Part shown: in pieces, positions 27,441 through 36,106 of the stretch
How the letters are laid out: the number at the start of each line of letters is the position of its first letter
Numbering within the stretch: position 1 is the first letter of the stretch
Origin: Burkholderiales bacterium
GTDB lineage: Bacteria > Pseudomonadota > Gammaproteobacteria > Burkholderiales > Burkholderiaceae_C
Reading direction: 5' to 3'
NCBI GenBank assembly: GCA_028868825.1
Contig: JAGWTU010000005.1
Coordinates: 62,001-126,000 of the forward strand
DNA length: 64,000 bases
Position numbers and translations under genes: made by a program
The notes under the pieces: model-generated
Told to the model about the DNA's origin: nothing
The model's input: the letters and a program-made list of their open reading frames with translations, nothing else
Databases searched by the model: none

Positions 27441-29489
27441 ATGACCCGCAAGCTCTTCGTCACCACCGCCCTGCCCTACGCCAATGCGGCGTTCCATATC
27501 GGCCACATCATGGAGTACATCCAGGCCGACACCTGGGTCCGCTTCCAGCGCATGCAGGGTCACGAGGTGCATTTCGTCTGCGCCGACGATGCCCATGGCG
27601 CGCCGATCATGATCGCGGCCGAGAAGGCGGGCCTGACGCCGCAGCAGTTCGTCGCCGGCATCGCCGCCGGGCGCAAGCCCTACCTCGACGGCTTCCACAT
27701 CGGCTTCGACAACTGGCATTCGACCGACGGCGCCGAGAACCACGAGCTCGCGCGCAGCATCTACCTCGCGCTGCGCGCCAACGCCCTCATCGACGTCAAG
27801 ACCGTCGAGCAGTTCTACGACCCGCAAAAGGGCATGTTCCTGCCCGACCGCTTCATCAAGGGCGAGTGCCCGAACTGCGGCGCCAAGGACCAGTACGGCG
27901 ACAACTGCGAGAACTGCGGCGCCGTCTATGCACCGACCGAACTGCGCAACCCCTATTCGGCGCTCTCGGGCGCCAAGCCCGAGCTGCGCAGCAGCGAGCA
28001 TTTCTTCTTCCGCCTGTCGGACCCGCGCTGCGTCGAATTCCTCGAGAACTGGACCCAGGACGGCCGGCTGCAGAGCGAGGTCGCGAACAAGGTCAAGGAG
28101 TGGTTCAAGCGCGACGCCGACGGCAAATCGGGCCTCGGCGACTGGGACATCAGCCGCGAGGCGCCGTATTTCGGCATCGAGATCCCCGACGCGCCGGGCA
28201 AGTACTTCTATGTCTGGCTCGACGCGCCGATCGGCTATCTGGCGTCGCTGAAGAACCTGTTCGGCCGCCTCGGCATCGACTTCGACGCCTACCTCGCCGA
28301 CCCCGCGGTCGAGCAGATTCACTTCATCGGCAAGGACATCGTCACCTTCCACACGCTGTTCTGGCCGGCGATGCTCAAGTTCAGCGGCCGCAAGGTGCCG
28401 GACCGCGTCTACGTGCACGGCTTCCTCACCGTCAGCGGCGAGAAGATGAGCAAGAGCCGCGGCACCGGCATCAGCCCGCTGCGCTACCTCGAGCTCGGAC
28501 TCGACGCCGAATGGCTGCGCTACTACATCGCGGCCAAGCTCAACGATCGCGTCGAGGACCTCGATTTCAACCCCGAGGACTTCTGCGCCCGCGTCAACGC
28601 CGACCTCGTCGGCAAGTACATCAACATCGCCAGCCGCGCCGCCGGCTTCGTCGCCAAGCGCTTCGACGGCCAGCTCTCGGCCGACCTCGGCGTCGAGGGC
28701 CGGGTGCTGATCGACGGCCTGCGCGCGCAGTCGGAGGCCATCCGCGGGCTCTACGAGGGGCGCGAATACGGCAAGGCACTGCGCGAGGTGATGCTGCTGG
28801 CCGACCGCGTCAACGAGTTCGTCGACCGCCACAAGCCCTGGGAGCTGGCCAAGCAGGCCGGGATGGACGCCGCGCTGCACGATGTCTGCAGCGTCTGCAT
28901 CGAGGCCTTCCGCATCCTCACGCTCTACCTCAAGCCGGTGCTGCCGACGCTGGCGGCGCGCGTCGAGGCCTTCCTGCAGATCGCGCCGCTGCAATGGGCC
29001 GATGCGGCGCGCTCGATGGGGCACCACCGCATCGGCGCCTACAAGCACCTGATGCAGCGCGTCGACCCGCAGCAGGTCGACGCGCTGTTCGAGCCCGCCG
29101 CGCCCGTGGCCGCGGCGCCGGTGCTGCCCGGCGGCGAGGCCGTCGCCGACGAGATCGGCATCGCCGATTTCGCCAAGGTCGACCTGCGCATCGCCCGCAT
29201 CGTCGCCGCCGACCGCGTCGAGGGCAGCACGAAGCTGTTGCGGCTGACGCTGGACGCCGGCGAGGATAGGCTGCGCAATGTCTTCAGCGGCATTGCATCG
29301 GCGCACAAGCCCGAGTCGCTGGTCGGCCGGCTGACCGTGCTGGTGGCCAACCTCGCGCCGCGCAAGATGAAGTTCGGCGTCTCCGAGGGCATGGTGCTGG
29401 CCGCCAGCCATGCCGACGAGAAGGCGCACCCGGGGATTTTCCTGCTCGAGCCTGGCGCCGGGGCCGAGCCGGGGCTCAGGGTGCGCTAA
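27441..29489 (+). CDS. metG: Methionyl-tRNA synthetase
   Basis: 682-residue class I synthetase that charges tRNA-Met. HIGH at residues 19-22, zinc knuckle with CPNC...CENC (about 143-160), KMSKS at about 335, the anticodon-binding helical domain, and a C-terminal Trbp111-type tRNA-binding domain ([19 protein letters not shown] onwards) linked by an Ala/Pro stretch. Full length for the dimeric bacterial type. The stop codon forms part of a hairpin shared with the convergent gene. Confidence 0.97.
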   Translation: MTRKLFVTTALPYANAAFHIGHIMEYIQADTWVRFQRMQGHEVHFVCADDAHGAPIMIAAEKAGLTPQQFVAGIAAGRKPYLDGFHIGFDNWHSTDGAENHELARSIYLALRANALIDVKTVEQFYDPQKGMFLPDRFIKGECPNCGAKDQYGDNCENCGAVYAPTELRNPYSALSGAKPELRSSEHFFFRLSDPRCVEFLENWTQDGRLQSEVANKVKEWFKRDADGKSGLGDWDISREAPYFGIEIPDAPGKYFYVWLDAPIGYLASLKNLFGRLGIDFDAYLADPAVEQIHFIGKDIVTFHTLFWPAMLKFSGRKVPDRVYVHGFLTVSGEKMSKSRGTGISPLRYLELGLDAEWLRYYIAAKLNDRVEDLDFNPEDFCARVNADLVGKYINIASRAAGFVAKRFDGQLSADLGVEGRVLIDGLRAQSEAIRGLYEGREYGKALREVMLLADRVNEFVDRHKPWELAKQAGMDAALHDVCSVCIEAFRILTLYLKPVLPTLAARVEAFLQIAPLQWADAARSMGHHRIGAYKHLMQRVDPQQVDALFEPAAPVAAAPVLPGGEAVADEIGIADFAKVDLRIARIVAADRVEGSTKLLRLTLDAGEDRLRNVFSGIASAHKPESLVGRLTVLVANLAPRKMKFGVSEGMVLAASHADEKAHPGIFLLEPGAGAEPGLRVR

Positions 29490-29500
29490 TTTTTAGTGCA
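29482..29500. terminator. Hairpin joining stop codons of metG and the BamE-like gene
   Basis: TGCGCTAA-TTT-TTAGTGCA, 8-bp arms with one G-T type mismatch. The TAA of metG and the TAA of the minus-strand gene are in the two arms. Bidirectional terminator candidate; the AT-rich centre supplies short U runs. Confidence 0.5.
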
Positions 29501-30008
29501 TTTCCCTGGGATCGTCGCCGATCGCGGTCGAGATGACCTTCGCGTCGGGTCCGAAGGTGACGCTGAAGAGCTTGGACTCCTGGCCGCGCTGCTTGAAGCG
29601 CCAGTCGATGACGGTCTCGTCCTTGAAGTCGTAATGCTGGGTCTGGGCGGGCTTGCCCAGCATCCGGCGCACCTCCATCGACGGCATCCCCGGCTTGACG
29701 CGGGCGAAGTTGTCCTCGTTGAGCAGCTGGCGCAGCGAGCTCATCTTGCCGTCGGGCCCGATGCGGATCTCGTAGTTCGTCCAGCCCTGGGGCTGGCGCG
29801 GGTAGGACAGCACGCGCGTGCCGTCGGACTCGACGTCGATCTGGTCCGGGTTGCCGAATTGCTGGCGCACCTGGGCCTCGGTCGCCACGCCTTCCTCGAG
29901 CTTGTCGACGCGCTGCGGATCACAGCCCGCGAGCAGCGCGAGCGCCAGCGCAAGTGCCGCGATCAAGGTTCCCGATCCGGCCATCCCCGTCGTCCGCATA
30001 AAATCCAT
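29493..30008 (-). CDS. BamE/SmpA-OmlA-like outer membrane lipoprotein
   Basis: 171-residue lipoprotein with a type II signal (LIAALALALALLAGC, lipobox LAGC, Cys at about residue 29). Two SmpA/OmlA-type repeats are visible: LEEGVATEAQVRQQFGNPDQ and VKPGMPSMEVRRMLGKPAQ, each followed by a beta-rich half. Canonical BamE has one such unit, so this is a two-unit relative and not clearly the BAM-complex subunit. Start at 30008 (MDFMRT) is favoured by a CAGAAT six bases upstream, fitting a leaderless start; 29999 (MRTT) is the alternative. Confidence 0.8.
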   Translation of the reverse strand: MDFMRTTGMAGSGTLIAALALALALLAGCDPQRVDKLEEGVATEAQVRQQFGNPDQIDVESDGTRVLSYPRQPQGWTNYEIRIGPDGKMSSLRQLLNEDNFARVKPGMPSMEVRRMLGKPAQTQHYDFKDETVIDWRFKQRGQESKLFSVTFGPDAKVISTAIGDDPREMH

Positions 30009-30014
30009 GCCTTC

Positions 30015-30020
30015 ATTCTG
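30015..30020 (-). promoter_or_regulatory. -10-like element, leaderless arrangement, BamE-like gene
   Basis: Minus-strand CAGAAT, then 6 bases, then the ATG at 30008. Confidence 0.4.
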
Positions 30021-30044
30021 CCGCGCCGGCCGCGCCCACATCCC

Positions 30045-30245
30045 ATGCCTATGTTCTGGAAGCCCTACAAGTCCGACGTCGCGAGCTTCATCGATGAACT
30101 CAAGGCGAAGAAGCCGACGCTGGAATCCGAACAGAAGGCCGGCCGCGCCCTGCTCTGGGACCGCGACATCGACCGCAGCGCCCAGGCCGAGTGGCGCGAG
30201 GCCCGCGTGCCGCAGCAGCCCTACGTCTACCAGACGCATTCCTGA
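30045..30245 (+). CDS. DUF3460 family protein
   Basis: 66-residue cytoplasmic protein of the betaproteobacterial DUF3460 family. Conserved order: FWKPYKSDVASFIDELK, then WDRDIDRSAQAEWREARVPQQPYVYQ. Function unknown. A TAAAAT at 29999-30004 lies 40 bases upstream as a likely -10. scpA begins 5 bases after the stop, and the pair is commonly adjacent in Burkholderiales. Confidence 0.85.
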   Translation: MPMFWKPYKSDVASFIDELKAKKPTLESEQKAGRALLWDRDIDRSAQAEWREARVPQQPYVYQTHS

Positions 30246-30250
30246 GCGGC

Positions 30251-31090
30251 GTGCCCGAACTGGCGGTCGAACTCGGGCCGGACGAGGCGGCGGCACCCGA
30301 GGTGATCGATCAGGTTGCCGTCGCGCGCCTGTACGGCGAGCCGCTGTTCAGGCTGCCGCATGACCTCTACATCCCGCCCGACGCGCTCGAGGTCTTCCTC
30401 GAGGCCTTCGAGGGGCCGCTGGACCTGCTGCTGTACCTGATCCGGCGCCAGAACTTCAACATCCTCGACATCCCGCTGGCCAGCGTGACGCGCCAGTACC
30501 TCGATTACGTCGACCAGATCCGCCGCCACAACCTCGAGCTGGCGAGCGAATACCTGCTGATGGCGGCGATGCTGATCGAGATCAAGTCGCGCATGCTGCT
30601 GCCGCCGAAGAAGAGCGCGGAGACCGGCGAGCCCGAGGATCCGCGGGCCGAACTCGTGCGCCGGCTCATCGAGTACGAGCAGATCAAGCTCGCGGCGGCA
30701 CGGCTGGACGCGATGCCGCTGGCCGGGCGCGACTTCCTGCGCGCCCAGGTCCACATCGAGCAGAGCCTGCAGCCGCGCTGGCCCGATGTCGAACCCGACG
30801 ACCTGCGCGCGGCCTGGGCCGAGATCCTCGCCCGTGCCAAGCTCAACCGCCACCACACGATCAGCCGCGAGCAGCTCTCGGTGCGCGAGCACATGAGCAT
30901 CGTGCTGCGCAAGCTGCAGGGGCGGCGCTTCGTCGAATTCCAGGACCTGTTCGACGCCGGCCGCGGCGTCCCGGTCCTCGTCGTCACCTTCATCGCGCTG
31001 CTCGAGCTCTCGCGCGAGCAACTGCTGGAAGTGACGCAGGCCGAGGCGTTCGCGCCGATCTACGTCCGGCTGGCCTACACGCCGACCTGA
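30251..31090 (+). CDS. scpA: Segregation and condensation protein A
   Basis: 279-residue ScpA (kleisin), partner of SMC and ScpB in chromosome condensation. Core motif FEGPLDLLLYLIRRQNFNILDIPLASVTRQYLDY is intact and its N-terminal helical domain contacts the SMC neck; the C-terminal winged helix (VVTFIALLELSREQLLEVTQ) contacts the SMC cap. Start is GTG, 5 bases after DUF3460; the preceding 60 residues of open frame are not family-like. Confidence 0.93.
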   Translation: MPELAVELGPDEAAAPEVIDQVAVARLYGEPLFRLPHDLYIPPDALEVFLEAFEGPLDLLLYLIRRQNFNILDIPLASVTRQYLDYVDQIRRHNLELASEYLLMAAMLIEIKSRMLLPPKKSAETGEPEDPRAELVRRLIEYEQIKLAAARLDAMPLAGRDFLRAQVHIEQSLQPRWPDVEPDDLRAAWAEILARAKLNRHHTISREQLSVREHMSIVLRKLQGRRFVEFQDLFDAGRGVPVLVVTFIALLELSREQLLEVTQAEAFAPIYVRLAYTPT

Positions 31091-31121
31091 GACCGCCGAA
31101 GGCGCGCCCACCCAAGGCGCT

Positions 31122-33866
31122 TCAGTGCGCCTGCTCCCAGTTCGCGCCGACGCCGACCTCGGCGAGCAGCGGTACCTTGAGTTCGGCAACGCCGGCCATC
31201 AGCCGCGGAATGGCCTCGCGCGCCCAGGCGAGTTCGGCGTCGGGCACCTCGAGCACGAGCTCGTCGTGCACCTGCATCACCATGCGCGTCGCGCGGCGCT
31301 CGTCGTCGAGCGCGCGCTGCACGGCGATCATCGCGAGCTTGATCAGGTCGGCCGCCGTGCCTTGCATCGGCGCATTGATGGCCTGTCTTTCGGCGCCCGA
31401 TTTGCGCGGTCCATTGCCCGAATTGATCTCGGGCAGCCAGAGGCGGCGCCCGAAGGCCGTTTCGACATAACCCTGCCGGCGTGCACTGACCTTGGTTTCG
31501 TCCATATAGCGCTTGACGCCGGCGAAACGCGCGAAATAGCGCTCGATGTAATCCTTGGCCGCCTTCTGTTCGATGCCCAGGTTGCTCGCCAGGCCGAATG
31601 CGCCCATGCCGTAGATGAGGCCGAAATTGATCACCTTCGCGTAACGCCGCTGTTCGCTGCTGACGGCGTCGACCGGCACCGCGAAGACCTCGCTGGCCGT
31701 CGCGCGATGGACGTCGATGCCCTCGGCGAAGGCGCGCAGCAGCGCCGGGTCCTCGCTGATGTGCGCCATGATGCGCAGCTCGATCTGCGAATAGTCGGCG
31801 CTCATCAGGCTGTGTCCCGGCGGCGCGATGAAGGCCTCGCGCACGCGCCGCCCCTCGGCGGTGCGGATGGGGATGTTCTGCAGGTTCGGGTCGTTGCTCG
31901 CCAGCCGCCCGGTCACCGCCACCGCCTGCGAGTAGGTCGTGTGCACGCGCCCGGTCTGCGCGTTGATCATCAGCGGCAGCTTGTCGGTGTAGGTGCCCTT
32001 GAGCTTGGCCAGGCTGCGGTGGTCGAGGATGCGCGCCGGCAGCGGATAGTCGGCGGCGAGTTCGGCCAGCACCTCCTCGTCGGTGCTCGGCGCGCCGCTG
32101 GCCGTCTTCTTCTTCACCGGCAGGCCGAGTTTGTTGAAGAGGATCTCGCCGATCTGCTTCGGGCTGCCGAGGTTGAAGGGCTGGCCGGCGATGGCGTAGG
32201 CCTCCTGTTCGAGGGCGACCATGCGCTCGGCCAGTTCCTGGCTCTGGCGCGCGAGCAGCGCCGGGTCGATCAGCACGCCATGGCGCTCGATGCGCTCGAG
32301 CACTATCGAGACGGGCAGCTCGATCGTTTCGTAGACGCGCGTCAGGCCGGCGTCGGCCTCGATCTCGGGCCACAGCACCTGGTGCACCTGCAGCGCCATC
32401 TCGCTGTCCTCGCCCGAGTACTCGGTCGCCTTCGCGACATCGACCTGGGCGAACGGGATCTGGTTCACGCCCTTGCCGCAGAGATCCTCGTATTCGAGCC
32501 CCTTGCGGCCGAGGTGGCGCTCGGCCAGCGCCGCCAGGCCATGCGTGCGGTGCGCCTCGACGACATAGCTCTCGAGCATCGTGTCATGGCGGTAGCCGCG
32601 CACCTCGATGCCGGCGTTGGCGAAGACATGGAGGTCGTACTTGATGTTCTGGCCCAGCTTGGCGCGCGTCGCGTCCTCGAGCCAGGGCTTCAGCCGCGCC
32701 AGCACCTCGGCCAGCGGCAGCTGCGCCGGCGCGTCGGGGTAGCTGTGCGCCAGCGGGACATAGGCCGCGCGGCCGGGCTCGACGGCGAAGCTGATGCCGA
32801 CGATGCGCGCCCGCATGCCGTCGAGGCTGTCGGTCTCGGTGTCGATGGCGACGAGGTCGGCGCCGCGCAGCCGCTCCATCCAGGCATCGAAGCGTGTCCA
32901 GTCGGTGATCGTCTCGTACGCGCGCGCGATCGCCGGACCTGCGGCGCGGGGTGCCGGCGCGGCGACCGCCTCGGCCCCCTCGGCGGCCGGCGCCTGCTCG
33001 ATGTCGCGCAGCCAGGTCTTGAAGCCGTAGCGCTGGTAGAAATCGTGCAGGCCGGCGCGATCGACCTCGCGCAGCGCCAGCGCATCCAGGTTCGGCCAGC
33101 CGGCGACGTGGGCGGCGAGGTCGCAATCGGTGACGACGGTGACGAGCCGCCTGCCCTGCGGCAGCCAGTCCCGCGCCTTGCGCAGGTTCTCGCCGGCCAC
33201 GCCCTTGATGCTGTCGGCGGCGGCGACGACGCCGTCGAGCGAGCCGAAATCGGCGAGCCATTTGACGGCCGTCTTCGGTCCCACCTTCTCGACCCCGGGC
33301 ACGTTGTCGACGGTGTCGCCGATCAGCGTCAGGTAGTCGACGATGCGCTCGGGCGGGACGCCGAACTTGGCCTGCACGCCCTCGACGTCGAGCCGCTCGG
33401 GCGGCTTGGCCATCGTGTTGATCAGCGTCACCGCGGGCGTGACGAGTTGCGCCAGGTCCTTGTCGCCGGTCGAGATCAGCACCTGGTGGCCGCTGGCGGC
33501 AGCCACCCGTGCGAGCGTGCCGATGGCGTCGTCGGCCTCGATCCCGGGCACTTCGAGCACGGGCCAGCCGAGCAGCCGCACGACCTCGTGGATGGGCGCG
33601 ATCTGCTGCACCAGCGGCTCGGGCATCGGCGCGCGATGCGCCTTGTACTCGGGGTACCAGTCGTCGCGGAAGGTCGGGCCCTTGGCGTCGAACACGCACA
33701 CCGCATGTTCGGCCGGATAGCGCTCGCGCAGCCACTTCATCATCGCCACCATGCCGTGCACGGCGCCGGTGGGGAAACCGTCGGGCGCGCGCAGGTCGGG
33801 CATGGCGTGGTAGGCGCGGTAGAGATAGCTCGAACCGTCGACCAGCAGCATCAGTTTTTCGCTCAT
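31122..33866 (-). CDS. polA: DNA polymerase I
   Basis: 914-residue Pol I with all three activities. The 5'-3' exonuclease (1-300) has LLVDGSSYLYRAYHA and GIEADDAIGTLA. The 3'-5' exonuclease keeps DTETDSLDG and the later acidic motifs. The polymerase has SADYSQIELR (motif A), RRYAKVINFGLIYGM (motif B, O-helix) and VHDELVLE (motif C, about 867). Acts in Okazaki fragment processing and repair. CACAAT lies 6 bases before the ATG. Divergent from the DUF2782 gene, a usual betaproteobacterial arrangement. Confidence 0.97.
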   Translation of the reverse strand: MSEKLMLLVDGSSYLYRAYHAMPDLRAPDGFPTGAVHGMVAMMKWLRERYPAEHAVCVFDAKGPTFRDDWYPEYKAHRAPMPEPLVQQIAPIHEVVRLLGWPVLEVPGIEADDAIGTLARVAAASGHQVLISTGDKDLAQLVTPAVTLINTMAKPPERLDVEGVQAKFGVPPERIVDYLTLIGDTVDNVPGVEKVGPKTAVKWLADFGSLDGVVAAADSIKGVAGENLRKARDWLPQGRRLVTVVTDCDLAAHVAGWPNLDALALREVDRAGLHDFYQRYGFKTWLRDIEQAPAAEGAEAVAAPAPRAAGPAIARAYETITDWTRFDAWMERLRGADLVAIDTETDSLDGMRARIVGISFAVEPGRAAYVPLAHSYPDAPAQLPLAEVLARLKPWLEDATRAKLGQNIKYDLHVFANAGIEVRGYRHDTMLESYVVEAHRTHGLAALAERHLGRKGLEYEDLCGKGVNQIPFAQVDVAKATEYSGEDSEMALQVHQVLWPEIEADAGLTRVYETIELPVSIVLERIERHGVLIDPALLARQSQELAERMVALEQEAYAIAGQPFNLGSPKQIGEILFNKLGLPVKKKTASGAPSTDEEVLAELAADYPLPARILDHRSLAKLKGTYTDKLPLMINAQTGRVHTTYSQAVAVTGRLASNDPNLQNIPIRTAEGRRVREAFIAPPGHSLMSADYSQIELRIMAHISEDPALLRAFAEGIDVHRATASEVFAVPVDAVSSEQRRYAKVINFGLIYGMGAFGLASNLGIEQKAAKDYIERYFARFAGVKRYMDETKVSARRQGYVETAFGRRLWLPEINSGNGPRKSGAERQAINAPMQGTAADLIKLAMIAVQRALDDERRATRMVMQVHDELVLEVPDAELAWAREAIPRLMAGVAELKVPLLAEVGVGANWEQAH

Positions 33867-33872
33867 GCGGCG

Positions 33873-33878
33873 ATTGTG
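33873..33878 (-). promoter_or_regulatory. -10-like element of polA, leaderless arrangement
   Basis: Minus-strand CACAAT, 6 bases, ATG at 33866. Confidence 0.4.
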
Positions 33879-33931
33879 GCGCCGCATGACCGCGGCGGTC
33901 GCCGAGCGCTGCGGCGCCGATACGCACCGCG

Positions 33932-33937
33932 TAGAAT
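33932..33937 (+). promoter_or_regulatory. -10 element of the DUF2782 gene, leaderless arrangement
   Basis: TAGAAT, 7 bases, ATG at 33945. Confidence 0.5.
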
Positions 33938-33944
33938 CCCTGAG

Positions 33945-34295
33945 ATGCCTGCCCTGCCCCGCCTCGCCTTCTGTCTGTCGCTGTGCGGCCTGTCCTGCGT
34001 CTGCGGCGCCCAGGTCGTGGCGACGGCCGCGGCCGCATCGGCGCCGCACGAGAGCGCGTCGGCACCCGAACGCAACCGGCTCGCCCCGCATGTCCACGTC
34101 ATCGAGGACAAGGCGGTGCGCATCGAGGAGACGCGCATCGGCGGCCAGGCCCAGCGCATCACGGTGCAGCCGAAGATCCCGGTCGGTGCGAAAGCCTACG
34201 ACATCCTCGTCGGCAAGGACAACATCGGCGCGCGCGACACGGCCAACGACCACGGTGCAGCAGGCCAGAGCGCCTGGTCGCTGTTCGACTTCTGA
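33945..34295 (+). CDS. DUF2782 family exported protein
   Basis: 116-residue protein with a signal peptide (about 1-22, CGLSCVCGA). The mature part holds the DUF2782 core VHVIEDKAVRIEETRIGGQAQRITVQPK and ends KDNIGARDT...SAWSLFDF. Function unknown. thrB follows after 10 bases, so it is the first gene of a three-gene operon with thrB and the membrane protein at 35282-36106. Confidence 0.85.
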   Translation: MPALPRLAFCLSLCGLSCVCGAQVVATAAAASAPHESASAPERNRLAPHVHVIEDKAVRIEETRIGGQAQRITVQPKIPVGAKAYDILVGKDNIGARDTANDHGAAGQSAWSLFDF

Positions 34296-34305
34296 TCCCG
34301 GCGCG

Positions 34306-35268
34306 ATGGCGGTTTACACCGAGGTCGGCGAAGCCGATGCCGCCGCGCTTTGCGCCCGCCTGGGCCTGGGCCGGCTGACCGAATTGCGCGGCATCCGCTC
34401 GGGCATCGAGAACACCAACTACTACGCGACGACGACGCGCGGCCAGTGGGTGCTGACGCTGTTCGAGCGCCTGGGCCGCACGGAACTGCCCTATTACCTG
34501 CGGCTGATGCAGCATCTGGCCGGCCACGGCATCCCGGTGCCGGCGCCACAGCCCGCCCTCGATGGCGAACTCGTGCACGAGATCGCCGGCAAGCCGGCGG
34601 CCATCGTCACGCGGCTGCCCGGCGGCCACCGCCTGGCCCCGGACGTCGACCATTGCGCCCAGGTCGGCGCGATGCTGGCGCGCATGCACCTGGCGGGCGC
34701 CGATTTCGAGCTCGAACAGCCACACCTGCGCGGCCTGACCTGGTGGCGCGAGACGGCGCCGCTGGTGCTGCCGCATCTGCAGCCCGAGCAGGCCGAGCTG
34801 CTGCGCGAAGAACTCGACTACCAGCAGCACTTCGCCTCCTCGCCGGCCGCGCAGGCGCTGCCGCGCGGCCCCATCCACGCCGACCTGTTCCGCGACAACG
34901 TGATGTTCGACGACACGGCGGGGCCGGACCGGCTGTGCGGTTTCTTCGACTTCTATTTCGCCGGCACCGACCTGCTGCTGTTCGATGTCGCCGTCTGTCT
35001 CAACGACTGGTGCGCCGACGGCGCCGCGCTCGACGAGGCCCGCGCCACGGCCTTCGTCGCCGCCTACGAGGGCGTGCGGCCGCTCGCCGGCGCCGAGCGC
35101 CGCGCCCTGCCGGCGCTGCTGCGCGCGGCGGCGCTGCGCTTCTGGATCAGCCGGCTGTGGGACTGGCACCTGCCGCGCGACGCGGCACTGCTGCAAGCCA
35201 AGGACCCGGCGCATTTCGAGCGCTTGCTGCGGGCGCGCATTGCCGCGCCCTGGCACCCGGCGGGCTGA
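34306..35268 (+). CDS. thrB: Homoserine kinase (APH-type ThrB)
   Basis: 320-residue homoserine kinase of the aminoglycoside-phosphotransferase fold used by pseudomonads and betaproteobacteria. It phosphorylates homoserine in threonine synthesis. ATP-site region GIRSGIENTNYY, catalytic loop IHADLFRDNVMF and metal-binding FFDFYFAG are intact. ATG lies 10 bases after the DUF2782 stop. Confidence 0.95.
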   Translation: MAVYTEVGEADAAALCARLGLGRLTELRGIRSGIENTNYYATTTRGQWVLTLFERLGRTELPYYLRLMQHLAGHGIPVPAPQPALDGELVHEIAGKPAAIVTRLPGGHRLAPDVDHCAQVGAMLARMHLAGADFELEQPHLRGLTWWRETAPLVLPHLQPEQAELLREELDYQQHFASSPAAQALPRGPIHADLFRDNVMFDDTAGPDRLCGFFDFYFAGTDLLLFDVAVCLNDWCADGAALDEARATAFVAAYEGVRPLAGAERRALPALLRAAALRFWISRLWDWHLPRDAALLQAKDPAHFERLLRARIAAPWHPAG

Positions 35269-35281
35269 GGGCGCGCTCGCG

Positions 35282-36106
35282 ATGGCCATCGTCCTGAGAT
35301 CGGTCCCGGCGTCGCGCGGCCCGCGCTGGGTCGCCGACGCCTTCCGCCTTTTCGTGCGGCGGCCGATCGGCTTCACTTTCCTGTTCGCGCTCTTCCTCGT
35401 CGTCGCGATGCTGCTGGCGCTGCTGCCGTGGATCGGCGGCCTGCTGCAGATGATGCTGCTGCCGCTGCTCTCGCTGGGCTTCATGATCGCCGGCCAGTCG
35501 GTGCTGCTCGGCGGGCCGGCGCTGCCACAGCATTTCATCGAGGCGCTGCGCACCGACGAGCGGCGCCGGCGCGCGATCGCGCTGCTGTGCCTGGGCTACG
35601 GCCTGGCGGCGCTGGCGATCCTGATGCTGTCGGACGCCGTCTCCGACCATGCCTGGGAACGACTGCAGCCGCTGCTGGCGCAGGGCGAAGCGGCGCGCGA
35701 ACAGGTCGCCGATCTGCTCGCCGAGCCCGGCGTCGCCTGGGGCACGCTGATCGCCGCGGTGCTGGGTTCGCTGCTGTCGGTGCCGTTCTGGCATGCGCCG
35801 GCACTCGTCCACTGGGGCGGCCAGGGCGTGCGCCAGGCGCTGTTCTCGAGCACGCTGGCGTTGTGGCGCAACAAGGGCGCGTACGCGATGTACATGCTCG
35901 CGTGGATGGCGACGATGCTGTCCTTCGCCCTCGTCAGCGCCTTGGTCTTCGGCCTCTTCGACGCGCAGCAGGCGGCCGGCGCACTCGGCGTCCCGGCCGG
36001 CATCGTCTTCTCGAGCGTGTTCTACCTCTCGGTGCTGTTCACCTTCAACGACTGCTTCGGCGGCGCGCTGCCGAGCGCTGAACCGCTGCCGCCGCCGGCC
36101 GCCTGA
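35282..36106 (+). CDS. BPSS1780-type integral membrane protein
   Basis: 274-residue membrane protein with about six hydrophobic segments, starting VPASRGPRWVADAFRLFVRRP, the hallmark of the BPSS1780 family. Function unknown. It begins 13 bases after thrB. Its TGA is immediately followed by the reverse-strand stop of uvrD, so the two convergent genes touch with no spacer. Confidence 0.85.
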   Translation: MAIVLRSVPASRGPRWVADAFRLFVRRPIGFTFLFALFLVVAMLLALLPWIGGLLQMMLLPLLSLGFMIAGQSVLLGGPALPQHFIEALRTDERRRRAIALLCLGYGLAALAILMLSDAVSDHAWERLQPLLAQGEAAREQVADLLAEPGVAWGTLIAAVLGSLLSVPFWHAPALVHWGGQGVRQALFSSTLALWRNKGAYAMYMLAWMATMLSFALVSALVFGLFDAQQAAGALGVPAGIVFSSVFYLSVLFTFNDCFGGALPSAEPLPPPAA

